Source: a virus
Direction: 5' to 3' (one strand)
Virus record (IMG/VR): IMGVR_UViG_3300021141_000006
Span: 1 to 64,000 of that record
Length of the DNA: 64,000 bases
Part shown: one piece after another, positions 24,801-34,074 of the stretch
Layout of the letters: the number at the start of each line of letters is the position of its first letter
Position numbering within the stretch: the stretch's first letter is position 1
Translations under genes and position numbers: made by a program
Notes under the pieces: model-generated
Databases searched by the model: none
Told to the model about the DNA's origin: nothing
The model's input: the letters and a program-made list of their open reading frames with translations, nothing else

Positions 24801-26428
24801 ACCGTGCTATTTACATAGGACACGGCAGGAAATTGAAATGAAATTACATTGCTACCAAATGTACCTAATGCTGATACCAATAAGTTAGCGGTATTTATAC
24901 CACTTGTATACTTAACGTAAGAGTTTAAGTTCTGTGACATAGCACAATTAAATGCATCAGACAAAGTTGTTCCGTTACAAGAACTTGGCATAGGCTGAAC
25001 GTTGGTGACTAAGCCAATAGCGTCTTGGAATGATATGTCATTAACCATGTCAAAAACAGACGCAAAAGTATTAGGTAGATAATACGTGAACGTAATATTT
25101 ATACTGCTATTTGTTTGCGTTGGAAATGGTGTACTACCTGTAAATGTTGAATGACTGAGTGAAAAATCAATTACAATTGATGATCCTTCACTCAATGCTA
25201 TTCCGGATAAGTCAATATCTAGTACAGTATTAGATAAGGTTTGAGATCCATTTATAAGATATGTTCCTGAATCTAAAGAGTTTGGCACTTCACTAATACC
25301 AATCTCATCAGTTTTTAAAGCGGTAGAATATTGAAATTTTACCGTTTGCCCATTTTTATCAAGTAAGTCATAACCCTCTAAATAATTACCGTACATTAGG
25401 CGATTACCCATAATAGTTTGGGCTTTAGCTAACAATGGTACGTTGTCGTACAACCTTAGTATCTCAGACTCAGGAAGTACAGTGTATATCTTGCTGTTTG
25501 CAAAAGTATAGTCGTAGTCAGTATTGTCCGACAAACCAAGCAGTGACTTGTCTAGCTTCTCAATAACTTTGATTACATTACTCTCCATTTCCTTGAAGAG
25601 TAGGTCAATGCCAACTACTAATGGGCCACCTGTGTTGTAAGTAATAATAGCTGCATTAAATGAGTTAACCATACCATTATTTAAGAAACTATCGTTTCCA
25701 AACTCAAAAGGTTCAGGTATAAATGCAGGCTCAGTAAATTGTGATATTGCTGAGTATTCATTGTTTGCATATCTATATCTGTAAGCAAAACAAATGAAGC
25801 GCTCAGTTAAAAAGTTTTCTTGACCTGTTACGTTAGTCAATTGAATCTCAGGCGAAGCCACAGGCGGCTTCTTAATTACTAATAATGACTCAGCTGTAAC
25901 TTGGTCTATATTGCCAATAGGGTTTGGATAATTAGTTCTTACATTGATAAATCTAGGTTCATTGTAGTCATCAGTAAAAAACAATAGGTCATCAATTTTA
26001 TTGATGCCTGTAATCACATACTGCTCGTTAAAATTCAACGTGGTGTTAATACCTCCACTATCATCAATACTGATGACGTGGTACGTTAGTATGTTTGTAA
26101 GTATGTTAAATGAAACAATCAAGTCAAGCTTATCGGTCGCTCCAACCGGAAAATTTGAGTCGTGCACAAACCAATAAATGGTCTCATTTGCACCGTCCTC
26201 AAACGCACCAATGGTTCTAGCATTTGAGCTTAATGGCGTACCATCAATGTAGATTAAAGATGTAATTTTTAAGTTACCTTTAGTGTTCTCAATGGCTCCA
26301 ATGCTCTTCTGTTCTGTAGAACCCATTCTTACATTGAGCGCGTCAATATATTGTCCATCAGGGATTAGTCGTTCATCAACGACTTTGTTCATTTTACCCT
26401 GATTGAAGTTTCTTGTAAGTTTAGCCAT
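21812..26428 (-). CDS. P22 gp10-like / crAss-like tail stabilisation (muzzle) protein
   Basis: A 1538-residue protein. The opening NFNQGKMNKVVDERLIPDG followed by YIDALNVRMG is the hallmark of the phage stabilisation family (P22 gp10-like), also seen in crAss-like phage muzzle proteins. The N-terminal half has beta-propeller-like repeats (IYWFVHDSN, IDDLLFFTDDYNEPRF). The C-terminal part is made of Ig-like beta modules with paired cysteines, and the last about 65 residues match the end of the following gene. It is probably the distal tail assembly protein of a short-tailed particle. Length is greater than P22 gp10 but normal for crAss-like relatives. Confidence 0.7.
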   Translation of the reverse strand: MAKLTRNFNQGKMNKVVDERLIPDGQYIDALNVRMGSTEQKSIGAIENTKGNLKITSLIYIDGTPLSSNARTIGAFEDGANETIYWFVHDSNFPVGATDKLDLIVSFNILTNILTYHVISIDDSGGINTTLNFNEQYVITGINKIDDLLFFTDDYNEPRFINVRTNYPNPIGNIDQVTAESLLVIKKPPVASPEIQLTNVTGQENFLTERFICFAYRYRYANNEYSAISQFTEPAFIPEPFEFGNDSFLNNGMVNSFNAAIITYNTGGPLVVGIDLLFKEMESNVIKVIEKLDKSLLGLSDNTDYDYTFANSKIYTVLPESEILRLYDNVPLLAKAQTIMGNRLMYGNYLEGYDLLDKNGQTVKFQYSTALKTDEIGISEVPNSLDSGTYLINGSQTLSNTVLDIDLSGIALSEGSSIVIDFSLSHSTFTGSTPFPTQTNSSINITFTYYLPNTFASVFDMVNDISFQDAIGLVTNVQPMPSSCNGTTLSDAFNCAMSQNLNSYVKYTSGINTANLLVSALGTFGSNVISFQFPAVSYVNSTVSPTYTAYEYMKINSADVVFQTISQNQSLHSNRDYEIGIVYMDDFGRSSTVLVSEFNTEHVPCGNSVNKNSILVTIPSNPIPQVAPYWATKYKFVIKADRDTYETIYSNIFFVDPQTNYAYFLLEGENTRKVNTGDRLIVKRDSSGAVDECAYANVLEKEAQTKDFVTIPSSVTGVNIPVPSGVYMKIKPNNFNAIFSENAFITAGNKAVEVKNNGQYPILNYPMNLEDTALPGTFIDYDIPQGTIINMNIKFQRGKENGGGNNCETRIYTLEKTITSQANYGNMYEWFVGDNIANLLDEGTPYVSNSTACTIQNTFIPTLAFGPSSMPTNECINYYRFYRDSPSNYLGLQISGTSACGTKNSLVEANFEVFRAESTFVFETEPADTLPDVFFENNLSFEINAQGEHQGNIMNQNFSTGSPAVIDTGFFNCYAFGNGVESYKIRDSIVGNFITLGNRVTSIAAEDYRAIRRYADMTYSGIYNNESNVNKLNEFNLGLLNFKQLERLFGPIYILDARQTDVLVLQEDKVSYVLTSKNLLSDAGAGGALTSVPEVLGTQIARVEKFGISFNPESYIQWGSNRYFTDVKRGAVINIQDSETGLGQLKVISDMGMGSWFRDLFNTDFDTQKLGAFDPYLDEYVLSSNNQKVPSFSSCIDCGITQEFVISDITKVNEFCVNVGQAVGDVDITYNVVSIEPDAEFNITATYDGNTFTTGDTSFDGTLVVDKDSNTVDIVNVEILVTGAVVLEVTVNCPTANQLTIVEVVLTSNVDAGKNIYPQWRYTDGTYTGSLQSNLQIFASGVNPIVSRYNTNTGPQGQPNIPTNGSTVRIISNKFALANYDFIPSQNKFRYLRSSTLYANNTSGINALVTASSTGTILGGGNYYYADVPAGTVGNYLYLIWDYRTFNEVDLCWSASTADIDYVCCECDPCSDPCREWTFQNVGIGTATVSYRDCSGVNRTATILQNATQIICGLASVNPTVISGGVLIEVSQECGCRE

Positions 26429-26429
26429 G

Positions 26430-27353
26430 TTACTTTATCCACTTATTCTGACCACGTAGGTTCATTAATAATCTGCCCGGATGAATATTGCTCAATCTAA
26501 TTTTTGCATTTCGTAATAAAGAAGATTTTTCTTTTCTTGCTCTCATTATCACATACTCTTGTACACCAAGCTTTGAATTGAGTATCTCATGCTGAATATA
26601 TGCGTACACATACTTCTCAAATAACTTGTTTACAGTAATTAAACTATCATCTCCATTCTCCATACCATCAGATATGTACTCAAGGATGACAGACTCACCT
26701 GACATATGTGAGCTAAAGTTAATAACTCCTGACTTCTTATCAATAGTAAATGTAGGATTTCTATTAGCGGTCTCTGTATTTAAACCATATCTGGCGCCAA
26801 TACCTGCTTCAAAATACCAATCCCCCTCATAATACCAACCTTCTTGCCCGTCAAATTGATGACCCGGATTTAAATAGATACTCTTCTGAGTGCCCGTAAT
26901 ACGATCCCAATCAAGCTCAGAGTACTCAGGCTCAAGGGCGTTGCCATTCTGATCAAATAAAATCTTACAATTATGGTCTTGAAGATAGGCTTTTGCTGAT
27001 TGAATTTGAATATTCTCAGTCATTGGTCTAATATACCCATCTTTGTATAAAGATATACGAACCCAATTGACGTAGTCAGATGGTAAAACAAATCTTAGCT
27101 GATCACAAACGGTAAGCTGAAGTACTTTAATTTCTTTAAACGCATCGTAGTTAAGCTCTTGTACAGCTCTCTTTGCGTGAAAGATTATCTTGTAACGCTC
27201 CTCATTATTAACCAATGAGTGGTTTCCTGTATACATCAACAAGAAATTATTGACAATGTCATGCAGACTTACGTACTGATAAGACCCCCAATTAGCGTCC
27301 TCAGGCGCATTACCGCCATTCTCGTAATATTGATACTGTGAAATATATGCCAT
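26430..27353 (-). CDS. connector/ring-type tail protein (P22 gp4-like position)
   Basis: A 307-residue protein. The start MAYISQYQYYENGG and the helix NNFLLMYTGNHSLVNNEERY followed by KIIFHAKRAVQELNYDA are typical of connector or ring proteins in crAss-like podoviruses. Beta-rich segments with YEGDWYFEAG follow, and then a helical end (MRARKEKSSLLRNAKIRL). It lies 1 nt from the gp10-like gene and 6 nt from the other connector candidate, in one operon. Assigned by context and general resemblance only. Confidence 0.55.
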   Translation of the reverse strand: MAYISQYQYYENGGNAPEDANWGSYQYVSLHDIVNNFLLMYTGNHSLVNNEERYKIIFHAKRAVQELNYDAFKEIKVLQLTVCDQLRFVLPSDYVNWVRISLYKDGYIRPMTENIQIQSAKAYLQDHNCKILFDQNGNALEPEYSELDWDRITGTQKSIYLNPGHQFDGQEGWYYEGDWYFEAGIGARYGLNTETANRNPTFTIDKKSGVINFSSHMSGESVILEYISDGMENGDDSLITVNKLFEKYVYAYIQHEILNSKLGVQEYVIMRARKEKSSLLRNAKIRLSNIHPGRLLMNLRGQNKWIK

Positions 27354-27359
27354 GGTCTA

Positions 27360-28106
27360 TTATTGTTGTTGGCTAAATGCAGGGTTTTCACTCTGTTCTT
27401 GTTGAATTGCGTATTGAGCAACTTGAATCTCTCTAATTGACATACCGCAGTACTGAAGAATCTTCATTACTACTTTGTACTCATCTTCACCCGGAAGCTC
27501 AAAGTCTTGATAGTCAGGTTGTGATTGATCGAATGCAGGCTCACCATTTGACAATGTAATGTATGTCCACTTAGGGTCTAAAGGCAACCTAAAGTATGAG
27601 CACTTCAATGATGATACACCATTGATGGTATCAGGATATACACTGATAGTATCACCCTCGATAATATAAGATGGATACTTTGTAGTTGGTGCCGTAAGCA
27701 TTGAGTCCAATAACATATACAAACGTGCGTTAGCAACCTTCTCAGCATCACCTAATCTTGTGGTACCATTAAAACAAGTAAGTCTACTAATCATATAGAA
27801 GTTATAACCTGTAGTCGTTAGCGATGGTACATAGTATTGGTTTGTTGCAGGCGTAACCTGTGTGAGCGTATCATTACGCAAGAAGCCCTCTAAGACCTCT
27901 GCAATAGGATTCTCGATATCAGCATACTCAGTGCCTGATAGCCTTGCATTCTCTGCATTTATGGTCTTATTATAGCTGCTGTAGTATTCTTCGTATATCT
28001 CCATCTGTGCCTGTTTTGCAAACAAATTAAAGTCAGATGGTGAGATATATCCGTAGTTGTTCTTGTTAAGAACTGACAATACGGTGTTTCTTACTGAGTT
28101 AATCAT
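27360..28106 (-). CDS. head-tail connector/adaptor protein
   Basis: A 248-residue protein. The N-terminus INSVRNTVLSVLNKNNYGYI, then SPSDFNLFAKQAQMEIYEEY, is a recurrent start in Bacteroidota crAss-like connector genes. The middle has beta strands around YPSYIIEGDTISVYP, and the C-terminus is Gln-rich. It probably forms one of the rings below the portal. It is preceded by a TATCTTTG promoter box and a strong terminator, so it begins a new transcription unit with the tail genes. Confidence 0.55.
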   Translation of the reverse strand: MINSVRNTVLSVLNKNNYGYISPSDFNLFAKQAQMEIYEEYYSSYNKTINAENARLSGTEYADIENPIAEVLEGFLRNDTLTQVTPATNQYYVPSLTTTGYNFYMISRLTCFNGTTRLGDAEKVANARLYMLLDSMLTAPTTKYPSYIIEGDTISVYPDTINGVSSLKCSYFRLPLDPKWTYITLSNGEPAFDQSQPDYQDFELPGEDEYKVVMKILQYCGMSIREIQVAQYAIQQEQSENPAFSQQQ

Positions 28107-28121
28107 TGAAATATCTTTTCA

Positions 28122-28129
28122 CAAAGATA
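28122..28129 (-). promoter_or_regulatory. -7 box TATCTTTG at the start of the connector-tail operon
   Basis: Plus-strand CAAAGATA, 15 nt before the start codon at 28106, directly after the terminator of the preceding gene. This suggests the operon 28106 to 18812 is expressed from its own promoter. Confidence 0.5.
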
Positions 28130-28130
28130 C

Positions 28131-28161
28131 AAAAAAATAAAGGTGCCACTAGGACACCTTT
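28131..28161 (-). terminator. intrinsic terminator after the 252-residue capsid-associated gene
   Basis: On the minus strand AAAGGTG and CACCTTT form a stem, extended by CC/GG past a bulge. A long T run (plus-strand A run 28131-28138) follows. It separates the capsid unit from the connector operon. Confidence 0.7.
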
Positions 28162-28215
28162 ATCAAACAAACAAATGAGTAGAACTCTAAAACAACATTA
28201 CAAATATAACATTAT

Positions 28216-28974
28216 TTATGCATTCTCTAAATGGTGCTCTAACATTTTTAATGCTTCAACACCTTCATCGGTTTTAAGATACATAGCGACTAGCACATAT
28301 GGGTCTTCACCGTAAGGTATATTCATCATTTTTTTCTTATTACTTGGTGTGCTATACCAAACCTCTTTGTTTCCACTTCGGAAACCAAGTAACCCCATGT
28401 CAAAGAATATATGAACCTGTGATTGTAGGTGTAGCATTGGATCTTCAAGAGAATTCAAGAAGCTACCCGGATAGTTACGTGCATAGATAAGCACATCGCG
28501 CTTCATTTCTGCTGTGGTAACACGGCTTACATCTTTGTTGAATAATACTCGATATACTGTCTCAAGTTGATCAATACTTAACTCACGAGCTCTGATTAAT
28601 GCATCAACCTCAGTTACCAAGAATTCAACCTCTTCTTGTGCATCACGCTCTTTGTTTACTTCTTCAAATACGATACCATTTTGTGGATGGTAATATAAGA
28701 ACTCCTGTAGCACAGGATTGTTTCTAGGAACGCTTAAGAAGCCATTCTCAAAGATAATAGGTTGGATAAGTGGGTTGCCATCTTGCTCATCCTCAAATGG
28801 GCTCTTTTGGTTTACTGCGTAACGGAGAGGTCTGTTTTGATTGGTTTCCTCATCGTACCAAAGGAGTGCTGAGCGTTTTGTGTTTCTTGCTGATAGCATA
28901 TAAGACAATGGTGCCTTTTCATTTTTGAGTCGATAGACTCTGTCGGCAGCAGCCAACGTGACTTTTTTTGACAT
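28216..28974 (-). CDS. predicted capsid-associated protein of unknown role
   Basis: A 252-residue protein between the capsid gene and the connector operon. Recognisable stretches are PLSYMLSARNTKRSALLWYD and NNPVLQEFLYYHPQNG, followed by an acidic helix (EEVEFLVTEVDALIRAREL). I recall similar proteins in other phage head modules but not a function. It could be a minor capsid, head-completion or proteolysis-independent assembly protein. It is followed by a strong terminator. Confidence 0.5.
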   Translation of the reverse strand: MSKKVTLAAADRVYRLKNEKAPLSYMLSARNTKRSALLWYDEETNQNRPLRYAVNQKSPFEDEQDGNPLIQPIIFENGFLSVPRNNPVLQEFLYYHPQNGIVFEEVNKERDAQEEVEFLVTEVDALIRARELSIDQLETVYRVLFNKDVSRVTTAEMKRDVLIYARNYPGSFLNSLEDPMLHLQSQVHIFFDMGLLGFRSGNKEVWYSTPSNKKKMMNIPYGEDPYVLVAMYLKTDEGVEALKMLEHHLENA

Positions 28975-29000
28975 AAGATATAATATAATTAAAGTTTACA

Positions 29001-29031
29001 ATAAAAATAGAGAGGGACCGAAGCCCCTCTC
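29001..29031 (-). terminator. strong terminator with UUCG tetraloop after the major capsid gene
   Basis: On the minus strand GAGAGGGGC, TTCG and GTCCCTCTC form a 9-pair stem (one G-T wobble) capped by the stable C(UUCG)G loop, followed by TATTTTTATT. It lies just after the capsid stop at 29048. Confidence 0.8.
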
Positions 29032-29047
29032 ATATTTTGAGTGCTAA

Positions 29048-30493
29048 TTAGGCACCGTAACGGAACAAGAAGAAGTTGTTCGCGCCTAAGGTACAAAGTG
29101 CACGCTCAGACAAGAAGTTAACTTCCATTGCATCGAGGTCGCTAGTAGCAGCACCACCGGCAGAACCTGTGATCCAAGTTTTGTAACGACGATCTTCAGT
29201 TTCAGACGCACGGTAACGAACGTGTAAGAACGGACGCTTAGCGTTTTTACCAAGGATTTGGTCGTATACAGTTGTTGAACCTGCAGGAACAAGCATACCT
29301 GTGATTACGTTAGCAGTTGAAGCTCCTGTAGCAGATGAAGTCAAACCACCACGCATTGTTGGATCGTTGAGGTATTTCCAATCTGTTTTGTAGAAGTCAT
29401 AACCACGACGGAATCCTGAGAAACCAAGGTTGAGGGCCATGTCACGGTCGTTATCAAACAAACCATAAGATGTACCTGCAGCACCGTAAGAGTTCTGAGC
29501 AGCCAACATATCGTCGATGTCGAAAGAGAAATCACGATTAACGAACAATACGTTCTCTTCGATAGAACCTTGTTTGTCAAGACGAGAAATCATATCATCG
29601 AAATCTTGCAATGAAGTTGGGTTACCACCGCCCCATACGTTACCACGAGAGTTAACAACGTAGAAAGCACCTTCAGAACCTTTGTTACCATAAGTTGGGT
29701 TAAGACCTGAGTTAGCAACACCTGAACCTGATTCAGCAGGAACAGCTTCTAACATTGCAGTTTCGAGGTAGTCTTCAAAACGGAGACGAGTTTCGTGCTC
29801 AGACTTCAAATACCAAAGGTATCCGTTAGCACCATTCTCAGTAGTGATTTCAATCCAACCAATCTGAGCCATGTCAGAACCGTTGACAGCATACTTGTCT
29901 TTGATGATGATTGGGCTGTTAGAGAAGATTTCGTCTTCAGCTTCCAATGAACCAATCATACCTGTAGTGCCTTTCTTGAATTCAGAACCGTAAACAAATA
30001 CGCTAAATTCGTTAGCTGTAGAAGCATTGGTCATACCTAATGCCTCATAGAAAGCAACTGTAAATTGGTTAGTAGCAGTGTTAACAGCAGTAACGATAGC
30101 TTTGTTTTGGGTAGGACCCGCAACGTTAGGTGTAATCATTACAGTTTGACCTGCGCGGATAGCGATACCTGTAACGTTCAAGTCATTGACTTGGAATGTT
30201 GCGCTGTCAGCGTTAGACAAAGTAGCTGTAGAAACAACTTTAGTGTACTTAGTGTGAAGACGACCTTGTTCTGCCCATTTGATTTGGTCAGAGATAGACG
30301 GCATCTCAGCACCTACCATACGAAGGAAAGATGCAACGGTACGGTTTCCGTAACGCTCAAATTCTTTCTCATATGTATCAGGTAAATACTGATTCATGAA
30401 GTTAAATCCGTTTGACGGGATGTAGTTTGTTGACAAAGCTACCTGCTCAGCACTTGGCTGTAACTGATAACCGGGTGTAGATAAAACAGACAT
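29048..30493 (-). CDS. major capsid protein (HK97-type, crAss-like group)
   Basis: A 481-residue protein. The start MSVLSTPGYQLQPSAEQVA and the segment YEKEFERYGNRTVASFLRMVG, then EMPSISDQIKWAEQGR, match the crAss-like and related Bacteroidota podovirus capsid proteins. The centre has ESGSGVANSGLNPTYGNKGS and a long helix-rich core. A strong terminator follows, and the upstream gene is the scaffold, the usual order. Codons look more constrained than in the neighbours, as in a highly expressed gene. The assignment is by position and N-terminal resemblance. Confidence 0.8.
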   Translation of the reverse strand: MSVLSTPGYQLQPSAEQVALSTNYIPSNGFNFMNQYLPDTYEKEFERYGNRTVASFLRMVGAEMPSISDQIKWAEQGRLHTKYTKVVSTATLSNADSATFQVNDLNVTGIAIRAGQTVMITPNVAGPTQNKAIVTAVNTATNQFTVAFYEALGMTNASTANEFSVFVYGSEFKKGTTGMIGSLEAEDEIFSNSPIIIKDKYAVNGSDMAQIGWIEITTENGANGYLWYLKSEHETRLRFEDYLETAMLEAVPAESGSGVANSGLNPTYGNKGSEGAFYVVNSRGNVWGGGNPTSLQDFDDMISRLDKQGSIEENVLFVNRDFSFDIDDMLAAQNSYGAAGTSYGLFDNDRDMALNLGFSGFRRGYDFYKTDWKYLNDPTMRGGLTSSATGASTANVITGMLVPAGSTTVYDQILGKNAKRPFLHVRYRASETEDRRYKTWITGSAGGAATSDLDAMEVNFLSERALCTLGANNFFLFRYGA

Positions 30494-30513
30494 TTTTTTT
30501 CTTTTTTAATAGT

Positions 30514-31596
30514 TTATATTCTTTTTGCACTTGTGATTTTCAATCCATTGCCGGAGCCCGGATTTACTTCTCGGATTTGCATTCCTCCTTTGGAGATTGA
30601 TTCAGGTGCTCTGCGCTCAGACATATTCACATTCTTTATTTTTTTAGTGACATTATCTGTCGCATCGGCCTGACCTTGTTCGTAGAAGAACTTGGCAAAC
30701 TTCTCAGGATTCATTGCGATCGCTAAAGCTCTATGGTATCCCGCAGCATCACTTACCATTCCGCTCTCATCCAAATACTTATTGATAAAGTTTGTTGGAG
30801 TTGATTGGAGCTTCTTAAGCTCTGTTGCGTCACCGGGAGAGAAAACCACTTTCTTGTCGTCAATATTGAACTCAAAACCTTTGAACTCTTGACTAAACAC
30901 CTCATCAGTTTTCTTTAGGAACCAATCACGTTTGCGACCATTTTCCTCCTCTAGGGTTTTAGCTTGTTGTATGTATTGTTTATACGCCTCAAACTCTTCT
31001 TTCTCTTCAGAAGCAATTGTACTTCCCCTTGACTCAAGAGGTTGTTTGTATTTCTCCTTTTCAGATGTGAAGTAATCCTTGGCCTTAGCAATAGCCTTTT
31101 TCTTAGCAATCTTAGCTTTCTTAATTTTAGAGTCATCATCTAGATCCTCATCATAAGCAAACTCTTCCAACATGGCATCAATGTCGTCCTCATCGAGACC
31201 AACCTCTGTAGCCATGAGGTATTGCTTTAGCATTTTATCAGGATTCATGGAATCAAAGTCTTCTTGCAATTTTAAGTAGTCTTGGATACCACGCCCTGTT
31301 TCTTTCTTGTACTTCAAGAATGCTTCAACATCTTCAGGTAACGGTTCGTTTTCCTGACGCTGAGCCATCAACTCGTCAAACGAATTGATTTCCTTGTTGT
31401 ACCTTTTTCCCAAATATGAAAGAACGTCTTCTTCTTTTAGCTCAGGTGTCTCAATTGGCGGCTGCTCAATCGGAGGTGTTTCAATCACAGGTGGATCGTT
31501 ATTTAAACTCTCCTCATGCTTTTGTAATAATTCCTCTTCAATCTGAGCTGCGCTCTTTTCAACAATTCCTGTTACTTCTTTTACTTTAAATTCCAT
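30514..31596 (-). CDS. capsid scaffolding protein
   Basis: A 360-residue protein. It is very acidic at the N-terminus, with Pro/Glu repeats (PPVIETPPIEQPP), then helical with DDIDAMLEEFAYDEDLDDD and a Lys-rich coiled coil (KIAKKKAIAKAKDYFTSEKE). This composition, the lack of Cys in most of the body and the position between portal and major capsid protein are typical of phage scaffolds. The C-terminus is basic (KKIKNVNMSERRA), as expected of a capsid-binding end. A TAACTTTG promoter box lies before the start. Confidence 0.7.
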   Translation of the reverse strand: MEFKVKEVTGIVEKSAAQIEEELLQKHEESLNNDPPVIETPPIEQPPIETPELKEEDVLSYLGKRYNKEINSFDELMAQRQENEPLPEDVEAFLKYKKETGRGIQDYLKLQEDFDSMNPDKMLKQYLMATEVGLDEDDIDAMLEEFAYDEDLDDDSKIKKAKIAKKKAIAKAKDYFTSEKEKYKQPLESRGSTIASEEKEEFEAYKQYIQQAKTLEEENGRKRDWFLKKTDEVFSQEFKGFEFNIDDKKVVFSPGDATELKKLQSTPTNFINKYLDESGMVSDAAGYHRALAIAMNPEKFAKFFYEQGQADATDNVTKKIKNVNMSERRAPESISKGGMQIREVNPGSGNGLKITSAKRI

Positions 31597-31611
31597 TAGA
31601 TTTAATTTTTA

Positions 31612-31619
31612 CAAAGTTA
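31612..31619 (-). promoter_or_regulatory. -7 box TAACTTTG before the scaffold-capsid unit
   Basis: Plus-strand CAAAGTTA, 15 nt before the scaffold start at 31596. It would allow the abundant scaffold and capsid proteins to be transcribed apart from the portal and terminase genes. Confidence 0.45.
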
Positions 31620-31638
31620 TATATTATTTTTTATTGTT

Positions 31639-34074
31639 TTAACGTGGCTCAAATTCAGCCATGTCAAAGCCATCAAGGGAATCCTCATTGGATTCAAAAC
31701 TAATTGGTGGTAGATTGTTCTTTCGCTGATTAATCAACTTAGATTGCTCTGAGTTTTGTTGACTAATACGTTTAGCTTTAGCATCTTCCCTTTCTTTTTC
31801 TCTTTTATCCATAGAGTCAACCTCAACGCCCTTAAGTTGCATTTGCATATCAAACTCAGTCTGCATCAATTGCTGCTTAAGAATGGCCTCATTCTTCATC
31901 TTCTCAATTTCAAAAGCCACTTCGGCTTGCTTAATCTGCATCTTAGACTGAGTCTCAAGTTGAATCTTCTGCATAGCAGTTTGAGCTGCCATCTGTTGGA
32001 TTTGAACTTGCTGTTGAGCTTGAATAGCCTGAGTCTGCATTAAACGCTGTTGCTCTTTCTCCTCTTTCTTAACTCGCTTGAGTTTTAAGAGTTGGTTAGC
32101 CAACTTGAGATTTTTAATCTCGCGTATATCAATTGCATCCTCAAGGTTAATATCACCCTTAGATAAAGCAACTTGAATATTTTGCTCAAGCTGCGCTTTC
32201 TCTTCTTCGTCTGGAGAGATGTCGATGAAAATTCCGAAGTCATATACGTATAGGTCTTTAATTTCATTTAAAATAGATACATTGTATTTGCCAATCTTAT
32301 TGGCGAAGTCATCTCTAAAGTCAGCGTACTCAAGAATATCTGCAATTCTATACGTAAGTGCCTCGGCTATTGATTTGAACATATATAGACTACCGTCAAG
32401 AATATGGCGTGTAGCTGTGTTTGAGTTAAGCGCTGCAAGCTTCTGTACACCAATCAACGCACGCGGATCAGGGTCTGAACCATCACGAGCCTCATTAAGA
32501 CCTGTTACTGAACGCAACATATCCATATAGTGGTTGTAGTTTGCAATAAGCATTTGTGTCTTAGCAGCACCGGAGTTACTGTTTAACTCTTGGATTGGAA
32601 CACGAGCATTGTTGAACTCACCATCTTGAGTATAGCTACGTCCAATTACACTACCCGTTTGGAAGTATAGTCGGAGTGCATCCTCAGGATTGTAAGCCGC
32701 TCCTGTACCAAGGTCAACCTCATTGAGACCATCAGCATCGATGAACACACCATCAGGTACAACACGTGCAATTACTTGCTGAAGCTTCAAGTGCGTCAAC
32801 TGAATCAAGTCAGCAAATGGTATCATTCGACGAACCATTGACTCAATAACACCTTTGTACATACGTGGAGCAACAGCTACATAGTTTGGTAAAGCGTGCT
32901 GAGTAGCTGACTTTGGTCTAACCATATTCTCAGCTAACTCCCACTTAAGTAGGATATTGGTACCCATAACCATGATACCATTATACCAAACGTCAATTGT
33001 TTTCTCAATTTTTTCAAAGCGACCTTCTTCCATCATCTCCACAGGAGGATTGAAGTTATCGTCTTTCTCAATTACTCTCGTATTTCCATTGTCAAGAATT
33101 TTTTTCTTGTATACAATTTTTTTAGTAGTCTTATAGTTAAAGTAAAGAAGAGTGCACGTATCACGGTAAAAAACATTATTCTCGTAGAACTGAGCTACAT
33201 TGTAGTAGTCATACCAACTTTGGCTGTATTTTGAAATTTGCTCCAAGTCCTCACGCGTTAGCGATTGGTCAATCTTGTAAAGCTCTGTAATTGAAAGCGT
33301 TCTTATTTCACCCCAATAGAAGCAGTCTCTAAAGTATGGATCTTCAGTGTAGCTGTAAACAATGTTTGCAGGATCTACGTATGAGATTTGAACACCTGCT
33401 CCCGGAAGGAACTCATGCTTCTCTACAGCGATACCAAGAGTCATTAGGTCGTAGTCACACTGCTTACGAATATTGTCATATCTATTCTCATCAAGAATGG
33501 TATTGATAGCCTCCTCTTCTGCAATCTCAATTGCAGGTTTGTAGTTGAGGTTCATATACAATGATAGCTCTTCGTCAGTGCTTGGAAGCTCATCAGGGTT
33601 CATTACAAATGGATCAACACCTGTTTGCTCTTGTATATTCATCAGAAGGTCTTTTGCAACCATCTGACTCTCAATCATATCTTGATACTTGTTTCTTTTT
33701 GCCTGAGACATTCCATCCTGAGCATATGCCTTAACCTTGAATAAACGGTCAGACATTCCATTGACAACAATGTCAACAAACTTAGGAATGATTGGCACAG
33801 GTGTCCAATCAAGGTTGATGTATGATAGATCACCATCAATAGCAAGCTCATCCTTGTATTTAGCAATAGGCTGCTCACCACGCGCATATAAACGCAAGCG
33901 GTGAAAGTCACGCCATTGGCTGTAATATCTACATTGGTTACCATCCTTGCGGAACCACTCGTATTGTATGGCCTGTCCAACTTGGAGACCAAACTCATCG
34001 GTTGCTTTTTCTGCATCAGTTGCGAATTGACTCGGAAATGATGTAGATGATATGTTTACGATTACTTCTTTCAT
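31639..34074 (-). CDS. portal protein
   Basis: An 811-residue protein. The N-terminal clip/wing region contains WRDFHRLRLYARGEQPIAKY and WTPVPIIPKFVDIVVNGMSD, typical of podovirus portal families in Bacteroidota phages. The middle has ATQHALPNYVAVAPRM and the stem region LMIANYNHYMDMLRSVTGLN. Residues about 665-760 are an extremely Gln-rich coiled coil (QAIQAQQQVQIQQMAAQ). Position between TerL and scaffold gives the usual order. It overlaps TerL by 4 nt, so the two are coupled. Confidence 0.8.
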   Translation of the reverse strand: MKEVIVNISSTSFPSQFATDAEKATDEFGLQVGQAIQYEWFRKDGNQCRYYSQWRDFHRLRLYARGEQPIAKYKDELAIDGDLSYINLDWTPVPIIPKFVDIVVNGMSDRLFKVKAYAQDGMSQAKRNKYQDMIESQMVAKDLLMNIQEQTGVDPFVMNPDELPSTDEELSLYMNLNYKPAIEIAEEEAINTILDENRYDNIRKQCDYDLMTLGIAVEKHEFLPGAGVQISYVDPANIVYSYTEDPYFRDCFYWGEIRTLSITELYKIDQSLTREDLEQISKYSQSWYDYYNVAQFYENNVFYRDTCTLLYFNYKTTKKIVYKKKILDNGNTRVIEKDDNFNPPVEMMEEGRFEKIEKTIDVWYNGIMVMGTNILLKWELAENMVRPKSATQHALPNYVAVAPRMYKGVIESMVRRMIPFADLIQLTHLKLQQVIARVVPDGVFIDADGLNEVDLGTGAAYNPEDALRLYFQTGSVIGRSYTQDGEFNNARVPIQELNSNSGAAKTQMLIANYNHYMDMLRSVTGLNEARDGSDPDPRALIGVQKLAALNSNTATRHILDGSLYMFKSIAEALTYRIADILEYADFRDDFANKIGKYNVSILNEIKDLYVYDFGIFIDISPDEEEKAQLEQNIQVALSKGDINLEDAIDIREIKNLKLANQLLKLKRVKKEEKEQQRLMQTQAIQAQQQVQIQQMAAQTAMQKIQLETQSKMQIKQAEVAFEIEKMKNEAILKQQLMQTEFDMQMQLKGVEVDSMDKREKEREDAKAKRISQQNSEQSKLINQRKNNLPPISFESNEDSLDGFDMAEFEPR